Assembly: GCA_027307235.1 (NCBI GenBank)
Contig: DAHUXH010000011.1
Location: forward strand, 27,501 to 91,500
Source of the DNA: Vulcanimicrobiota bacterium
GTDB taxonomy: Bacteria > Vulcanimicrobiota > Vulcanimicrobiia > Vulcanimicrobiales > Vulcanimicrobiaceae
Reading direction: 5' to 3'
Length of the DNA: 64,000 bases
Numbering within the stretch: the first letter of the stretch is position 1; the number at the start of each line of letters is the position of its first letter. The position numbers were made by a program, and so were the translations under genes. This document shows positions 50,360 to 59,580 of this stretch, piece by piece. The notes under the pieces were generated by a model. That model worked only from the letters and a program-made list of their open reading frames with translations, was not told where the DNA came from and did not search any database.

Positions 50360-51444
50360 CCATTCCCGCCGCGCTCTTCCTCGCCGACGGCAGCCGCTTC
50401 GACGGCGCCGGCCTCCGCCACGAGGGCATCGCGCTCGGAGAGGCGGTTTTCTACACCGGAATGACGGGATACGAAGAGGCGCTCACGGACCCGTCCTATG
50501 CCGGTCAGATTCTCACCTTCACCTATCCGATGATCGGCAACTACGGAGTCTCCGGAACGGCCGCGCAGCATCCGCGCCCCTGCGTCACGGGAACCATCAT
50601 CAAGCGCATCGCACGTCACCCGTCGCACTATTTGAGCAAACGCGATCTTGGCGGGTGGCTCGACGAACAGCGCATTCCGACGATGATCGACGCCGACACG
50701 CGCGCGATCACCATCGCCCTGCGCGAACACGGTACGATTTGGGCGGCGCTCGCCGTCGGTGAGAGCGCCTTGCTCGACGCCGAGCGGCGTCTGGTGGAGT
50801 TTACACGCACCGCTTCGACCAAGGAACTGGTTCCGAGCGTATCGGTGGCGCGCGAGCACCGCGAAGGCGTTCGCGGCGGGCCGCGCATTGCGCTGGTGGA
50901 CTGCGGCGTGAAGCGCGCGATTCTGCGCGATCTCACTGCGCTCGGCGCGGAGATCGACGTTCTCCCGTATGATGCGAGCGCGCAGGACATCCTCGCGCAC
51001 GATCCGCAGGCGATCTTCGTGTCGCCCGGCCCCGGCGATCCGACCGATCTCCCGGGCACGATCGAGACCTTGCGCGCGCTGCTCGGGAAGAAGCCGCTGT
51101 TCGGCATCTGCTTGGGTCACCAGTTGCTCGCGCTGGCATGCGGCGCGCGCACCTACAAGCTTCCCTACGGACATCGCGGTGGGAACCAACCGGTCAAGGA
51201 TCACGTTCGCAACGATGTGATCATCACGGCGCACAATCACGGCTATGCAGTCGATGCTGCCTCGCTGCCGCCGGAGCTGGAAGCGACGATGACCAACCTC
51301 AACGACGGCACCAACGAGGGCTTTCATCATCGCCGCCTGCCGATTGCCGCCGTGCAGTTCCATCCCGAGGCGTCACCGGGACCGTCGGATGCAAAACGTC
51401 TGTTCGCGCAATGGTTTGATCTCGCGGGAATCGCGCACCGCTAG
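50356..51444 (+). CDS. carA: Carbamoyl-phosphate synthase small (glutaminase) subunit
   Basis: A 362-residue subunit that hydrolyses glutamine and passes ammonia to CarB. The N-terminal CPSase_sm domain starts ALFLADGSRFDG. The class I amidotransferase domain has nucleophile Cys in GICLGHQLLALACG and His/Glu in VQFHPEASPGP, with VSPGPGDP upstream. It overlaps pyrC by 4 bases. Its partner carB is about 4.2 kb downstream, separated by the MoxR/VWA cluster and pdxH. Confidence 0.96.
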   Translation: MTIPAALFLADGSRFDGAGLRHEGIALGEAVFYTGMTGYEEALTDPSYAGQILTFTYPMIGNYGVSGTAAQHPRPCVTGTIIKRIARHPSHYLSKRDLGGWLDEQRIPTMIDADTRAITIALREHGTIWAALAVGESALLDAERRLVEFTRTASTKELVPSVSVAREHREGVRGGPRIALVDCGVKRAILRDLTALGAEIDVLPYDASAQDILAHDPQAIFVSPGPGDPTDLPGTIETLRALLGKKPLFGICLGHQLLALACGARTYKLPYGHRGGNQPVKDHVRNDVIITAHNHGYAVDAASLPPELEATMTNLNDGTNEGFHHRRLPIAAVQFHPEASPGPSDAKRLFAQWFDLAGIAHR

Positions 51445-52300
51445 CCGCGTCGCCGCGCGCTGCGCGACGGCGCTGGTGCTCGCGCTTGGTCTCGCCGGAC
51501 TCGCGTGCGCCGATCCGTTGCCGCGGCTGCACATCACCGCCTTGACGCTGGCGAGCGATCGCGCGCGCCCGCAGGCGGAGCGCCCCTTTCACCTGACGAT
51601 GTTCGCTCACGTCAGCGAGCGCATCGACAGTCTCGGCGTCGTGTTGCCGCAACTCTCCGGGCTTGAAATTCTCGGTGATGAACGTCACGTCGTGCATACG
51701 AAAGACGGGACCGACTATCGCGAGTCGTTGACCATCGTCGCGCATGTGTCGGGTCCAATCGACGTGCAGCCCGTCTACGTGGACGCGATCGATGGGCGCG
51801 ACGGCAAGCCCAAGCGATTTCTCTCCAACCCCCTCCACTTGCTGGTAACCGGCGGAATGAGCGCCGCCGCGATTCCGGCGGCCAATGCCTTCGGCGGGAT
51901 ATTCCTATTCGCAGGTGTGTGTGTCGTCGGTGCGCTCGCAGTGGTCTTGGCGCTGCGCCGTCGAGCGCGTCCGGCGGCACCCGTGCACACCGTGCCGGCG
52001 ATGGTGCTGCCGCAGGCGGTGCCGATCCGGTCGGTTCGGGACGAGGCGCGTGATGCGTTTGCCGTACTGCAGCGCGAGCGCACGCGCAGCGCCGCCATGC
52101 GGCTGCGCTCGCTGTTGCGGCGCATGGTGGGAGCCGGCGACGGCGAAACGCTCTCAGAAGTCATGCGTACGCGTCCGGCGCTCGATCCGCGGCAGCGCGC
52201 CGCTCTCACCGCCGCTGAGCGGGCGGTCTTCACCGACGAGACGGGTTTCGCCGGTGCGCTCGATCAGTTGATCGCCTGCGTGCGCGGTCTCGCGTTATGA
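51389..52300 (+). CDS. BatD-like membrane protein of the MoxR/VWA cluster
   Basis: A 303-residue protein with an N-terminal export signal (ATALVLALGLAGLACA), an extracytoplasmic beta-rich domain (about 45-165), one transmembrane helix (about 175-195) ending in RRRAR, and a cytoplasmic helical tail. Layout and position directly before moxR resemble BatD-type proteins, but similarity is by architecture only. The start is uncertain: ATG 51389 overlaps carA by 56 bases, TTG 51416 overlaps by 29 and gives a shorter signal peptide. Its TGA overlaps the moxR ATG. Confidence 0.6.
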   Translation: MQNVCSRNGLISRESRTASRVAARCATALVLALGLAGLACADPLPRLHITALTLASDRARPQAERPFHLTMFAHVSERIDSLGVVLPQLSGLEILGDERHVVHTKDGTDYRESLTIVAHVSGPIDVQPVYVDAIDGRDGKPKRFLSNPLHLLVTGGMSAAAIPAANAFGGIFLFAGVCVVGALAVVLALRRRARPAAPVHTVPAMVLPQAVPIRSVRDEARDAFAVLQRERTRSAAMRLRSLLRRMVGAGDGETLSEVMRTRPALDPRQRAALTAAERAVFTDETGFAGALDQLIACVRGLAL

Positions 52301-53244
52301 GCACGGTGCGTCCGCGCGCGCTGCTCGACGCGATCGCTAGGACGATCGTCGGCCAGCGCGACGTCGTCGAATCGCTTGCAATCGCCTTGATCGCCGACGG
52401 GCACGTGTTGCTCGAAGGTCCGCCGGGACTGGCCAAAACGCTCGCGTGCCTTACGCTTGCCACCGCGCTCTCCGGCGAGTTCAAGCGCATTCAGTTCACG
52501 CCGGACTTGTTGCCGAGCGACGTCGTCGGCACGCGTATCTTCAACCAGCGCGACGCGACGTTCACGACCGAACGTGGGCCGATCTTCGCCAACGTGGTGC
52601 TGGCTGACGAGATCAATCGTGCTCCCGCGAAGGTGCAATCGGCGCTGCTGGAAGCGATGCAGGAACGACAGGTCACGATTCATCGCGAAACGCACGCACT
52701 GCCCGATCCGTTCGTCGTGATGGCAACCATGAATCCGCTCGACAGCGATGGCACGTACGCGCTTCCGTTCGCGCAGATGGACCGCTTTCTGCTGAAAGTC
52801 GACGTTGGGTATCCGTCGCACGACGAAGAGTTGGCGATTCTCGAACGCTTTGCCATGCGCGACACCGTGCCGGCCGGCGGCGTCGCATCGCTGCAGGACG
52901 TTCTGGCGTGGCGCGATGCAGCCCGCGCAATCCACGTCGATGAGAAGATCAAGCGCTACATCGTCGATCTGGTGACGTTGACCCGCCGCGCGCAGACGCT
53001 CGGCGAGAGCGTTGCGCGCTATGTCGAGCGCGGCGCGAGCCCACGCGCGACCTTGGCGCTAGTCAACGTGGCGCGCGCCCGCGCGCTGCTGGACGATCGC
53101 GATTTCGTGCTGCCCGACGACGTTCGTCTCGCAGCCGCCGGCGTGTTCCGTCATCGCATCGGTTTCTCGTACCGGCTGCTCGCCGAGCGCGTCGATCCGA
53201 ATGACATCGTCGATGCGCTGGTGAGCGCCGTCAAGGCGCCGTGA
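52297..53244 (+). CDS. MoxR-family AAA+ ATPase
   Basis: A 315-residue AAA+ chaperone-like ATPase. Walker A is LLEGPPGLAKTL, Walker B VVLADEINRAPAK and sensor 1 VMATMNP, with the MoxR-typical LPFAQMDRFLLK. These ATPases remodel or activate partner complexes, usually with VWA-domain proteins. The next two genes (DUF58 and VWA) are its normal partners. It overlaps both neighbours by 4 bases (ATGA and GTGA), so the module is translated as a unit. Confidence 0.93.
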   Translation: MSTVRPRALLDAIARTIVGQRDVVESLAIALIADGHVLLEGPPGLAKTLACLTLATALSGEFKRIQFTPDLLPSDVVGTRIFNQRDATFTTERGPIFANVVLADEINRAPAKVQSALLEAMQERQVTIHRETHALPDPFVVMATMNPLDSDGTYALPFAQMDRFLLKVDVGYPSHDEELAILERFAMRDTVPAGGVASLQDVLAWRDAARAIHVDEKIKRYIVDLVTLTRRAQTLGESVARYVERGASPRATLALVNVARARALLDDRDFVLPDDVRLAAAGVFRHRIGFSYRLLAERVDPNDIVDALVSAVKAP

Positions 53245-54050
53245 GCGCGCTGCGCGACGCGCTGTTACGCGGTCGCAAGCGTCCGCGCGCGCGCGGTTCG
53301 GGTTCCACCGCGCTGCGGCGCGGCGACGGCTTCGAATTCTCCGAGCTGCGCGCGTACGCGCCGGGCGACGATCCGCGTCGTATCGATTGGGCCGCGACCG
53401 CGCGCACGGGTGACCTGCAGACGCGCGTACTGCACGAAGACGTGTGCCTCGTGCTCGCCGCGATCGTCGACGAATCGCAATCGATGTCGCTCGGACGCAC
53501 GGCGCCGCTGGCGGAAGATGCGGCGGCTGCGCTGCGTGCGTGGTTCGACGCCGCCGACGTCGAGGATCGCTGCATGCGTATCGCCGGCGACACGCTGATC
53601 GCCCCGGCAATGCGCGGTTTGCGCTCGGCGGCCGCCTGCCTGCTCTCGCCGCTCCCCCGCTTCTCGCTGCGCGAAAGTCTTGACCTCGCGCGCGCCGTAC
53701 TTCCGCGCGGCTGCGCGTTGCTCGCGATCAGCGATTTTTTCGACCTCGATGACCCTGACGACGCGATCCTGAGCGAACTCGGTGCGCGCCTGGATTGCAC
53801 GGCGCTGTTGGCTCGCGATCCCTGGATCGACGGGTTGCCGCTGCGCGGGTTCGTCACGCTCGTGGACGCCGAGACACAGGAGGAACAGCGCTTCTACCTC
53901 GGCCGGCGCGAACGCGAGCGTTTCATGCGAGCGGCGTGCGCGCGCGAAGCATCATTGCTCGCGCGCTTCGAAGCCGCGGGTTGGCGCTGCGGCGTGATGG
54001 CCGAAGGTTCCGGAGCGCACGCGCTTTTCGCGGCGTTCGGCTTGCAATGA
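53241..54050 (+). CDS. DUF58 protein (VWA-like partner of MoxR)
   Basis: A 269-residue protein with the DUF58 signature FSELRAYAPGDDPRRIDWAA and the following TGDLQTRVLHED segment, in a von Willebrand-like fold (LAAIVDESQSMSLG keeps a partial MIDAS DxSxS). There is no transmembrane helix, so it is cytoplasmic. The family is nearly always next to moxR; its molecular role is poorly known. GTG start overlapping moxR, TGA overlapping the VWA gene ATG. Confidence 0.9.
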   Translation: MSALRDALLRGRKRPRARGSGSTALRRGDGFEFSELRAYAPGDDPRRIDWAATARTGDLQTRVLHEDVCLVLAAIVDESQSMSLGRTAPLAEDAAAALRAWFDAADVEDRCMRIAGDTLIAPAMRGLRSAAACLLSPLPRFSLRESLDLARAVLPRGCALLAISDFFDLDDPDDAILSELGARLDCTALLARDPWIDGLPLRGFVTLVDAETQEEQRFYLGRRERERFMRAACAREASLLARFEAAGWRCGVMAEGSGAHALFAAFGLQ

Positions 54051-54967
54051 GCATCGAGCGTCCGCTGTGGCTGGTTGTGTGCGCGCTCGCGGCCGTCCTG
54101 TTCTTATGGGCGTTACGCCGCGCACAAGCGCACCGCAGTGCATCGGCGTTGCACTACTCGAACCTCGCCTTTGCGCGCGAAGCGCTGCGCATGCGCCGCT
54201 GGCCGGAGCGCGTGCTTCACGCATTGACCGTTGCGGCGGCGAGTCTGTTGGCGCTCGGCGCCGGGGGACTGCACGTACCGCTGCCGCACGTCGTTCACAA
54301 CGGAACGGTGATGGTGTGCATCGACACGTCGGGGTCGATGGCGGCAACCGACATCGATCCCACACGCTGGTCGGCCGCCCGCGACGCTGCCGCCGCATTC
54401 GTGCACGAAACGCCGAGCGGAACGCGCGTCGGCATCGTCTCCTTCGCAACCGGCGCGCAACTCATCGCTGCGCCGACAGAGAACCGCGATTCGGTTCTTG
54501 CGGCGCTCGACGATCTTCCGAGCCCGAACGGGGCGACCGCCATCGGTGATGCGCTGCAATTGGCGGGCGCGCAGCTACCGCCGGCGGGATCGCGCGCCAT
54601 CATCGTGATCACCGATGGGGTGAACAATCGCGGCGTCGATCCGCTGACCGTCGCGCAAGAACTCGGGGCGCGGCACGTCGCGGTCTACACCGTCGGGATC
54701 GGCACACAGAGCGGCGGCGTGATTCCCGGGACGGGAGAAGAAGCGACCATCGATGAGGACGCGCTGCGCGCCTACGCGCAGGCCGGCGGCGGCGCCTACG
54801 CACGCGTCGATAGCGCCGGCTCGTTGCGCGACGTGCTCGGGCGGCTAGGACGCGCGACCTCGATCGCGATCGCACCGGCGGATGCAACCGCGTTCTGTGC
54901 GTTCGCGAGCGGAATACTGTTTGCGGTGAGCGTACTGTTCGGCATGTGGATCGGACGATTTCCCTGA
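54047..54967 (+). CDS. VWA-domain membrane protein (BatA-like)
   Basis: A 306-residue protein with an N-terminal TM (about 8-24), a second TM (about 55-76), a von Willebrand A domain (about 85-275) and a C-terminal TM (about 280-300). The MIDAS metal site is intact: DTSGS, a Thr region in GATAIGDAL, and ITDGVNNRG. This is the arrangement of BatA proteins in Bat operons (aerotolerance/envelope stress). It overlaps DUF58 by 4 bases and pdxH by 22. Confidence 0.88.
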   Translation: MSIERPLWLVVCALAAVLFLWALRRAQAHRSASALHYSNLAFAREALRMRRWPERVLHALTVAAASLLALGAGGLHVPLPHVVHNGTVMVCIDTSGSMAATDIDPTRWSAARDAAAAFVHETPSGTRVGIVSFATGAQLIAAPTENRDSVLAALDDLPSPNGATAIGDALQLAGAQLPPAGSRAIIVITDGVNNRGVDPLTVAQELGARHVAVYTVGIGTQSGGVIPGTGEEATIDEDALRAYAQAGGGAYARVDSAGSLRDVLGRLGRATSIAIAPADATAFCAFASGILFAVSVLFGMWIGRFP

Positions 54968-55599
54968 GGCTTGCATCGAGCCGCGTTGATTACACGCGCG
55001 GAGAACTGGACGAGGCAACCGTCGCCGCGGATCCGATCGATCAGCTGCGCGTGTGGATCGCGCAGGCCTACGATGCGCACGGTGAGGATGCCAACGCGAT
55101 GTGCGTGGCGACGGCGAGCGCAAGCGGCATGCCGTCGGCACGCATGGTGCTGCTGCGCGGCTTGGACGCGCGCGGGTTGATTTTTTATTCGTCATATTCA
55201 AGCCGCAAGGGCCATGAGTTGGCGGAAAATCCGAACGCGGCCGCCGTGTTCTATTGGCCGGGTCTCGAACGGCAAGTGCGCGTCGAAGGGGTCGTGTCGC
55301 TTCTTTCGGAGGATGAGTCGGACGCATATTTCGCGACACGACCGCACGGCCATCGGCTCGCATCGTGGGCGTCGGAGCAGAGCGAGCCGGTCGAAGCGCG
55401 CGCGGTGCTGGACGAACGTCTGGCGCATTTCAGCGCCCGTTTTGAGGGTGAGGAGGTTCCGCGGCCGCATTCGTGGGGAGGCTACCTCATCGCGCCGCGA
55501 CGCTTCGAGTTCTGGCAGGGCCGCCCCAATCGCATGCACGACCGCGTCGCCTATGTGCGCACCGCCGCAGGCTGGACGCGCGAACGACTTCAGCCCTAG
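54946..55599 (+). CDS. pdxH: Pyridoxamine 5'-phosphate oxidase
   Basis: A 217-residue FMN enzyme that oxidises pyridoxine or pyridoxamine phosphate to pyridoxal phosphate. The N-terminal [10 protein letters not shown] and the FMN/PLP segments [23 protein letters not shown] and [10 protein letters not shown] are present. The C-terminal [16 protein letters not shown] carries the substrate-binding RxxFWQG and HDR. The GTG start at 54946 overlaps the VWA gene and lacks a clear ribosome site, so it probably relies on coupling. A CGCTCGAGCG palindrome just after the stop (near 55609-55618) could be a weak terminator. Confidence 0.93.
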   Translation: MDRTISLRLASSRVDYTRGELDEATVAADPIDQLRVWIAQAYDAHGEDANAMCVATASASGMPSARMVLLRGLDARGLIFYSSYSSRKGHELAENPNAAAVFYWPGLERQVRVEGVVSLLSEDESDAYFATRPHGHRLASWASEQSEPVEARAVLDERLAHFSARFEGEEVPRPHSWGGYLIAPRRFEFWQGRPNRMHDRVAYVRTAAGWTRERLQP

Positions 55600-55672
55600 G
55601 TGCCTTCGGCGCTCGAGCGACCTTTCTCGTCTAGGACTTCGTCTCGTTCAGGGCTAACGCTAGCGCTCCAGC

Positions 55673-58600
55673 ATGCCCCCGCGTAGCGTGATGGTACTTG
55701 GTTCCGGGCCGATCGTCATCGGTCAAGCTGCCGAATTTGACTATGCGGGAGTGCAAGCGTGCCGGGCGCTGCGCGAGGAAGGCCTGCGCGTCATCCTCGT
55801 CAATTCCAACCCGGCCACGATCATGACCGATCCGCAGATCGCCGACGCGGTCTACCTGGAGCCGCTGACCGTCGATTCCGTCGAGCGCATCATCGCCAAG
55901 GAGCGCCCCGATGCGCTGCTCCCGACGCTCGGCGGCCAAACCGGATTGAATCTTGCGGTTGAACTCGACGACGCCGGGGTGCTCAACACCTACGGCGTGG
56001 CGCTGCTCGGCACGCCGATTGCGACGATCAAGCTGGCCGAAGACCGCGACCTGTTCAAGAAAAAGATGCTCGAAATCGGCGAGCCGGTCGCCGAGAGTGA
56101 GATCGTCACCGACATCGAGCACGGCGTGCGTTTCGCACGTCGCGCCGGCTATCCGCTGGTGGTGCGTCCCGCATACACGCTGGGCGGCACGGGCGGCGGC
56201 ATCGTGCGCGACGAAACCGAATTGCGCGAGACGCTCGATGCCGGGCTCAACGCGAGTCTCATCGGTCAGGCACTGCTGGAGACCTCGCTCCTCGGTTGGA
56301 AGGAAATCGAGTACGAAGTACTGCGCGACGGTGCCGGCAACTGCATCGTGGTGTGCAACATGGAGAACATCGATCCGGTTGGCGTCCACACCGGCGACTC
56401 GATCGTCGTCGCACCCTCGCAGACCCTCTCCGACGTCGAGTACCAGATGCTGCGCACGGCGTCGATCAACGTCATTCGCGCGCTCAACGTGCAGGGCGGC
56501 TGCAACATTCAGTTCGCGTTGCACCCGGATCGCAGCGAGTACGCGATCATCGAGGTCAATCCGCGCGTCTCCCGCAGTTCGGCGCTTGCCTCCAAAGCCA
56601 CCGGATACCCGATCGCGAAGGTCTCGACGCGCATCGCGCTCGGCCAGACCCTCGACGTTATTCCCAATCCGGTCACCGGCGTCACCACCGCAGCGTACGA
56701 ACCGACGCTCGACTACTGCGTCGTCAAGATTCCGCGCTGGCCGTTCGACAAATTTCCGCTCGCCGACACGCATCTGGGCACCCAGATGAAATCGACCGGC
56801 GAGGCGATGGGCATCGGCCGCACCTTCGGCGATGCGTTGATGAAAGCCGTGCGCGGTCTCGACCTCAAGCGCCAAACGTTGACCTGCGCCGAGTTCAGAT
56901 CGTGGAGCGATGTCGAGCTCAACGACGTCATCGTATATGCGACGCACGAGCGTCTATTCGCGATCGCCGAAGTGCTGCGCCGCGCGGGCACGCAGACCGC
57001 CGCCGCGATCGAACGCATTCATGCAGCCAGCGCGATCGACCGGTTTTGGTTGTATGAATTCGCGGAGATCGTGGCGCAGGAAAGTGCGAAGGTGGAGCTT
57101 CCGCCGGCCGCCTTCCGCATGGTCGACACCGCTGCTGCCGAGTTTCCCGCGCGTTCTCCGTACTATTACATCTCGCGCGGCGAATCCGACGAGATGCGCA
57201 AGACGCCGTCTCAAGCGGTGGTCGTCGTGGGAAGCGGACCGATTCGCATCGGCCAAGGCATCGAGTTCGACTATAGCTGCGTGCATGCGGCCTGGGCGCT
57301 CAAGGCTGCCGGATATTCTCCGGTCGTCATCAACAACAACCCGGAGACGGTGTCGACCGATTTCGACGTCAGCGATGTCCTCGTGTTCGAGCCGCCGGGT
57401 GCCGACGAAGTCGAGGCGGTCTACCGTGCGACCGGCGCGCGCGGCGTGATGCTCGCGTTTGGCGGGCAGACCGCGATCAATCTGGCGGCCGAGTTGAACC
57501 GGCGAGGCGTGACCATCGTCGGCAGCGATCGGGCGAGTCTGGACATGGCCGAGGATCGCGAGCAGTTCGACGCCGCTCTGGCTCGTCTGGGCGTTGCGCG
57601 CCCGCAGGGCAAGGCCGCGCGCAGCTTTCGCGAGGCGCGCGCGATCGCCCGCGAACTCGGGTTTCCGGTGCTGGTGCGCCCGTCGTTTGTGCTGGGCGGA
57701 CGCGCGATGGAGATTGTGTACAACGAAGGACAGCTTGCGTCATACGCGGAGTCGGCGCCGCCGATTCTGCCCGACGCGCCGCTGCTCGTCGACAAGTACC
57801 TGCAGGGCATGGAGGTTGAGGTCGACGCGGTCTTCGACGGCGACGACATCTTGATTCCGGGCATCTTCGAACACATCGAACGGGCCGGCATCCACTCCGG
57901 CGATTCGATCAGCGTCTACCCGACGCAGAGTCTTTCGGATGCGACGCGCGACCGCATCGTCGAGGTCACGACCTCGATCGCGCGCGAACTGCGGATTCGC
58001 GGACTGATCAACATTCAATTCGTGGTGCACGACGGATCGCTCTACATCATCGAAGCCAATCCGCGCGCAAGCCGCACCGTCCCCATCATCCAGAAGGCGA
58101 CCGGCATCAACATCGTCGACGCGGCGACGCGCATCGCGCTCGGTGAGAAGCTGCGCGACATGCCGTACGGCAGCGGACTCAGCCCGCGCGTACCCTTCGT
58201 CGTCGTCAAGATTCCGGTCTTCTCATTTGCCAAGATGCGCGGCGTGGAGACCGTCCTCGGTCCGGAGATGAAATCGACCGGTGAAGTGCTGGGGATCGAT
58301 GCGACCTTTGCGGGCGCGCTGCGCAAAGGTTTCATCGGCGCGGGCATCCGCGTGCCCGATCGCGACGGAAAGATGCTGGTCTCGATCGCGGAAGAAGAGA
58401 AGGCGGCTTCAGTGCCGATCATGCGGCGCTATCGCGAACTGGGCTTTACGTTGTTTGCGACCGACGGAACGCACCGCGTGCTCGCCGCCGCCGGCATCGC
58501 GTGCACGCGCATCAACAAGATCGCGCAGGGCTCGCCGCACGTCGTCGATCTCATTCACGAGCGCGGCGTCGACCTCGTCGTCAACGACGCGAAGGGACCG

Positions 58601-58771
58601 CGCGAGGTCTCCGACGGGTATCGCATTCGCCGCGCGGCCGTCGAGGCGAGCATCGCGTGTCTGACCAGCCTCGACACGGCCAACGCTCTCGCCGAGGCGC
58701 TGGAACATCGCGCCGGACCGCCGCGAAGCCTGCAGGAGTATCACGCGACCACACTTGCTGCTCGCGGCTAA
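55673..58771 (+). CDS. carB: Carbamoyl-phosphate synthase large subunit
   Basis: The 1032-residue ammonia-using, two-ATP subunit. There are two homologous ATP-grasp halves, each opening with a GSGPI loop (VMVLGSGPIVIGQAAEFDY at about residue 6, and VVVGSGPIRIGQGIEFDYS near 520). TLGGQTGLN and FGGQTAINLA repeat accordingly. A C-terminal MGS-like allosteric domain begins near 900. Slightly shorter than E. coli CarB (1073). 73 bp separate it from pdxH and may hold a promoter, though I see no clear one; the ATG has no strong ribosome site. Confidence 0.97.
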   Translation: MPPRSVMVLGSGPIVIGQAAEFDYAGVQACRALREEGLRVILVNSNPATIMTDPQIADAVYLEPLTVDSVERIIAKERPDALLPTLGGQTGLNLAVELDDAGVLNTYGVALLGTPIATIKLAEDRDLFKKKMLEIGEPVAESEIVTDIEHGVRFARRAGYPLVVRPAYTLGGTGGGIVRDETELRETLDAGLNASLIGQALLETSLLGWKEIEYEVLRDGAGNCIVVCNMENIDPVGVHTGDSIVVAPSQTLSDVEYQMLRTASINVIRALNVQGGCNIQFALHPDRSEYAIIEVNPRVSRSSALASKATGYPIAKVSTRIALGQTLDVIPNPVTGVTTAAYEPTLDYCVVKIPRWPFDKFPLADTHLGTQMKSTGEAMGIGRTFGDALMKAVRGLDLKRQTLTCAEFRSWSDVELNDVIVYATHERLFAIAEVLRRAGTQTAAAIERIHAASAIDRFWLYEFAEIVAQESAKVELPPAAFRMVDTAAAEFPARSPYYYISRGESDEMRKTPSQAVVVVGSGPIRIGQGIEFDYSCVHAAWALKAAGYSPVVINNNPETVSTDFDVSDVLVFEPPGADEVEAVYRATGARGVMLAFGGQTAINLAAELNRRGVTIVGSDRASLDMAEDREQFDAALARLGVARPQGKAARSFREARAIARELGFPVLVRPSFVLGGRAMEIVYNEGQLASYAESAPPILPDAPLLVDKYLQGMEVEVDAVFDGDDILIPGIFEHIERAGIHSGDSISVYPTQSLSDATRDRIVEVTTSIARELRIRGLINIQFVVHDGSLYIIEANPRASRTVPIIQKATGINIVDAATRIALGEKLRDMPYGSGLSPRVPFVVVKIPVFSFAKMRGVETVLGPEMKSTGEVLGIDATFAGALRKGFIGAGIRVPDRDGKMLVSIAEEEKAASVPIMRRYRELGFTLFATDGTHRVLAAAGIACTRINKIAQGSPHVVDLIHERGVDLVVNDAKGPREVSDGYRIRRAAVEASIACLTSLDTANALAEALEHRAGPPRSLQEYHATTLAARG

Positions 58772-58800
58772 CGCCGGAGCAGTCATTTGAGCCTTTCGGG

Positions 58801-59580
58801 GTGAACGAGCGCACCGTGGAAGCACAATCCGTCGATGAACGACCCGCGCTGCAGGCCCGTGTGTTCGTGCTGGGTGGAAACGCCAGCACCCTCGCCTTCG
58901 TGCACAATTTTCAAGAGGAGAAGGGCACGATTCCGATTCGGCTCGTGCCGCTCGCGTGGACGCCGATCGGCGTGGTGTGCGGCGACGCCTGGCAGAACGT
59001 CGGCGTCGCGCCCGGCGCGCTCTTGGAGTGGGTGGATCGCACGTTTCCACCCGAAGACGAACGCGCGTTCATGTCGCCGTTGCGTGACGTCGAATTGCTC
59101 CTGCGCATCGGATGGCAAGGCGAGCTTCCGCAGACGCTCGATGCGCAGTCCGTGCTCAACATCGACGACCTGCCCGATGAAATTGCCGACGCGCTCGCGC
59201 ATCCGGCACAATCGCTGGTGCAGTGCGCGGCGTGCCGCCGGTTGTGCGTTCGCGATGATTTCGTCTGGAGCGAGCGGCGGCTATGCGCGTGGGACTACCA
59301 TCAGCAAGTCTTTGGAAAGCGTGGACCGTGGCGCGAGGGCGCCTATGAGAGCCGCCACTTCGAGACGCTGCCGGCGTGCGCGTACGTCGCCGCACCGCTG
59401 CTCGAAGAACTCGACGTGGACGTGGTGCTGTCGGTCCACGACGTCGACGACGGGCTCGCGCGGCGCATTGTCAACGACGTGATCGCCGCTGACGCGAAGC
59501 GGCCGCATTTGGCCGTGCGGCTGGGAGACGGGTACACCGTCATGCGCGAGCGGGGCGCGTCCGTGGAATCGCCCGCATGA
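58801..59580 (+). CDS. Uncharacterised protein with a Cys-rich motif, coupled to a PBP
   Basis: A 259-residue protein I cannot assign. It has no signal peptide or TM. The N-terminal half has Rossmann-like strands (ARVFVLGGNAST). The middle holds Cys142-x2-Cys145-x3-Cys149-x12-Cys162 (segment QCAACRRLCV), a possible zinc or iron-sulfur site. The C-terminal half has alternating hydrophobic strands (LDVDVVLSVHDVDDG). The GTG at 58801 is the best start, 29 bp after carB. Its TGA overlaps the PBP start (ATGA), suggesting a link to the cell wall/kinase unit. Confidence 0.6.
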   Translation: MNERTVEAQSVDERPALQARVFVLGGNASTLAFVHNFQEEKGTIPIRLVPLAWTPIGVVCGDAWQNVGVAPGALLEWVDRTFPPEDERAFMSPLRDVELLLRIGWQGELPQTLDAQSVLNIDDLPDEIADALAHPAQSLVQCAACRRLCVRDDFVWSERRLCAWDYHQQVFGKRGPWREGAYESRHFETLPACAYVAAPLLEELDVDVVLSVHDVDDGLARRIVNDVIAADAKRPHLAVRLGDGYTVMRERGASVESPA

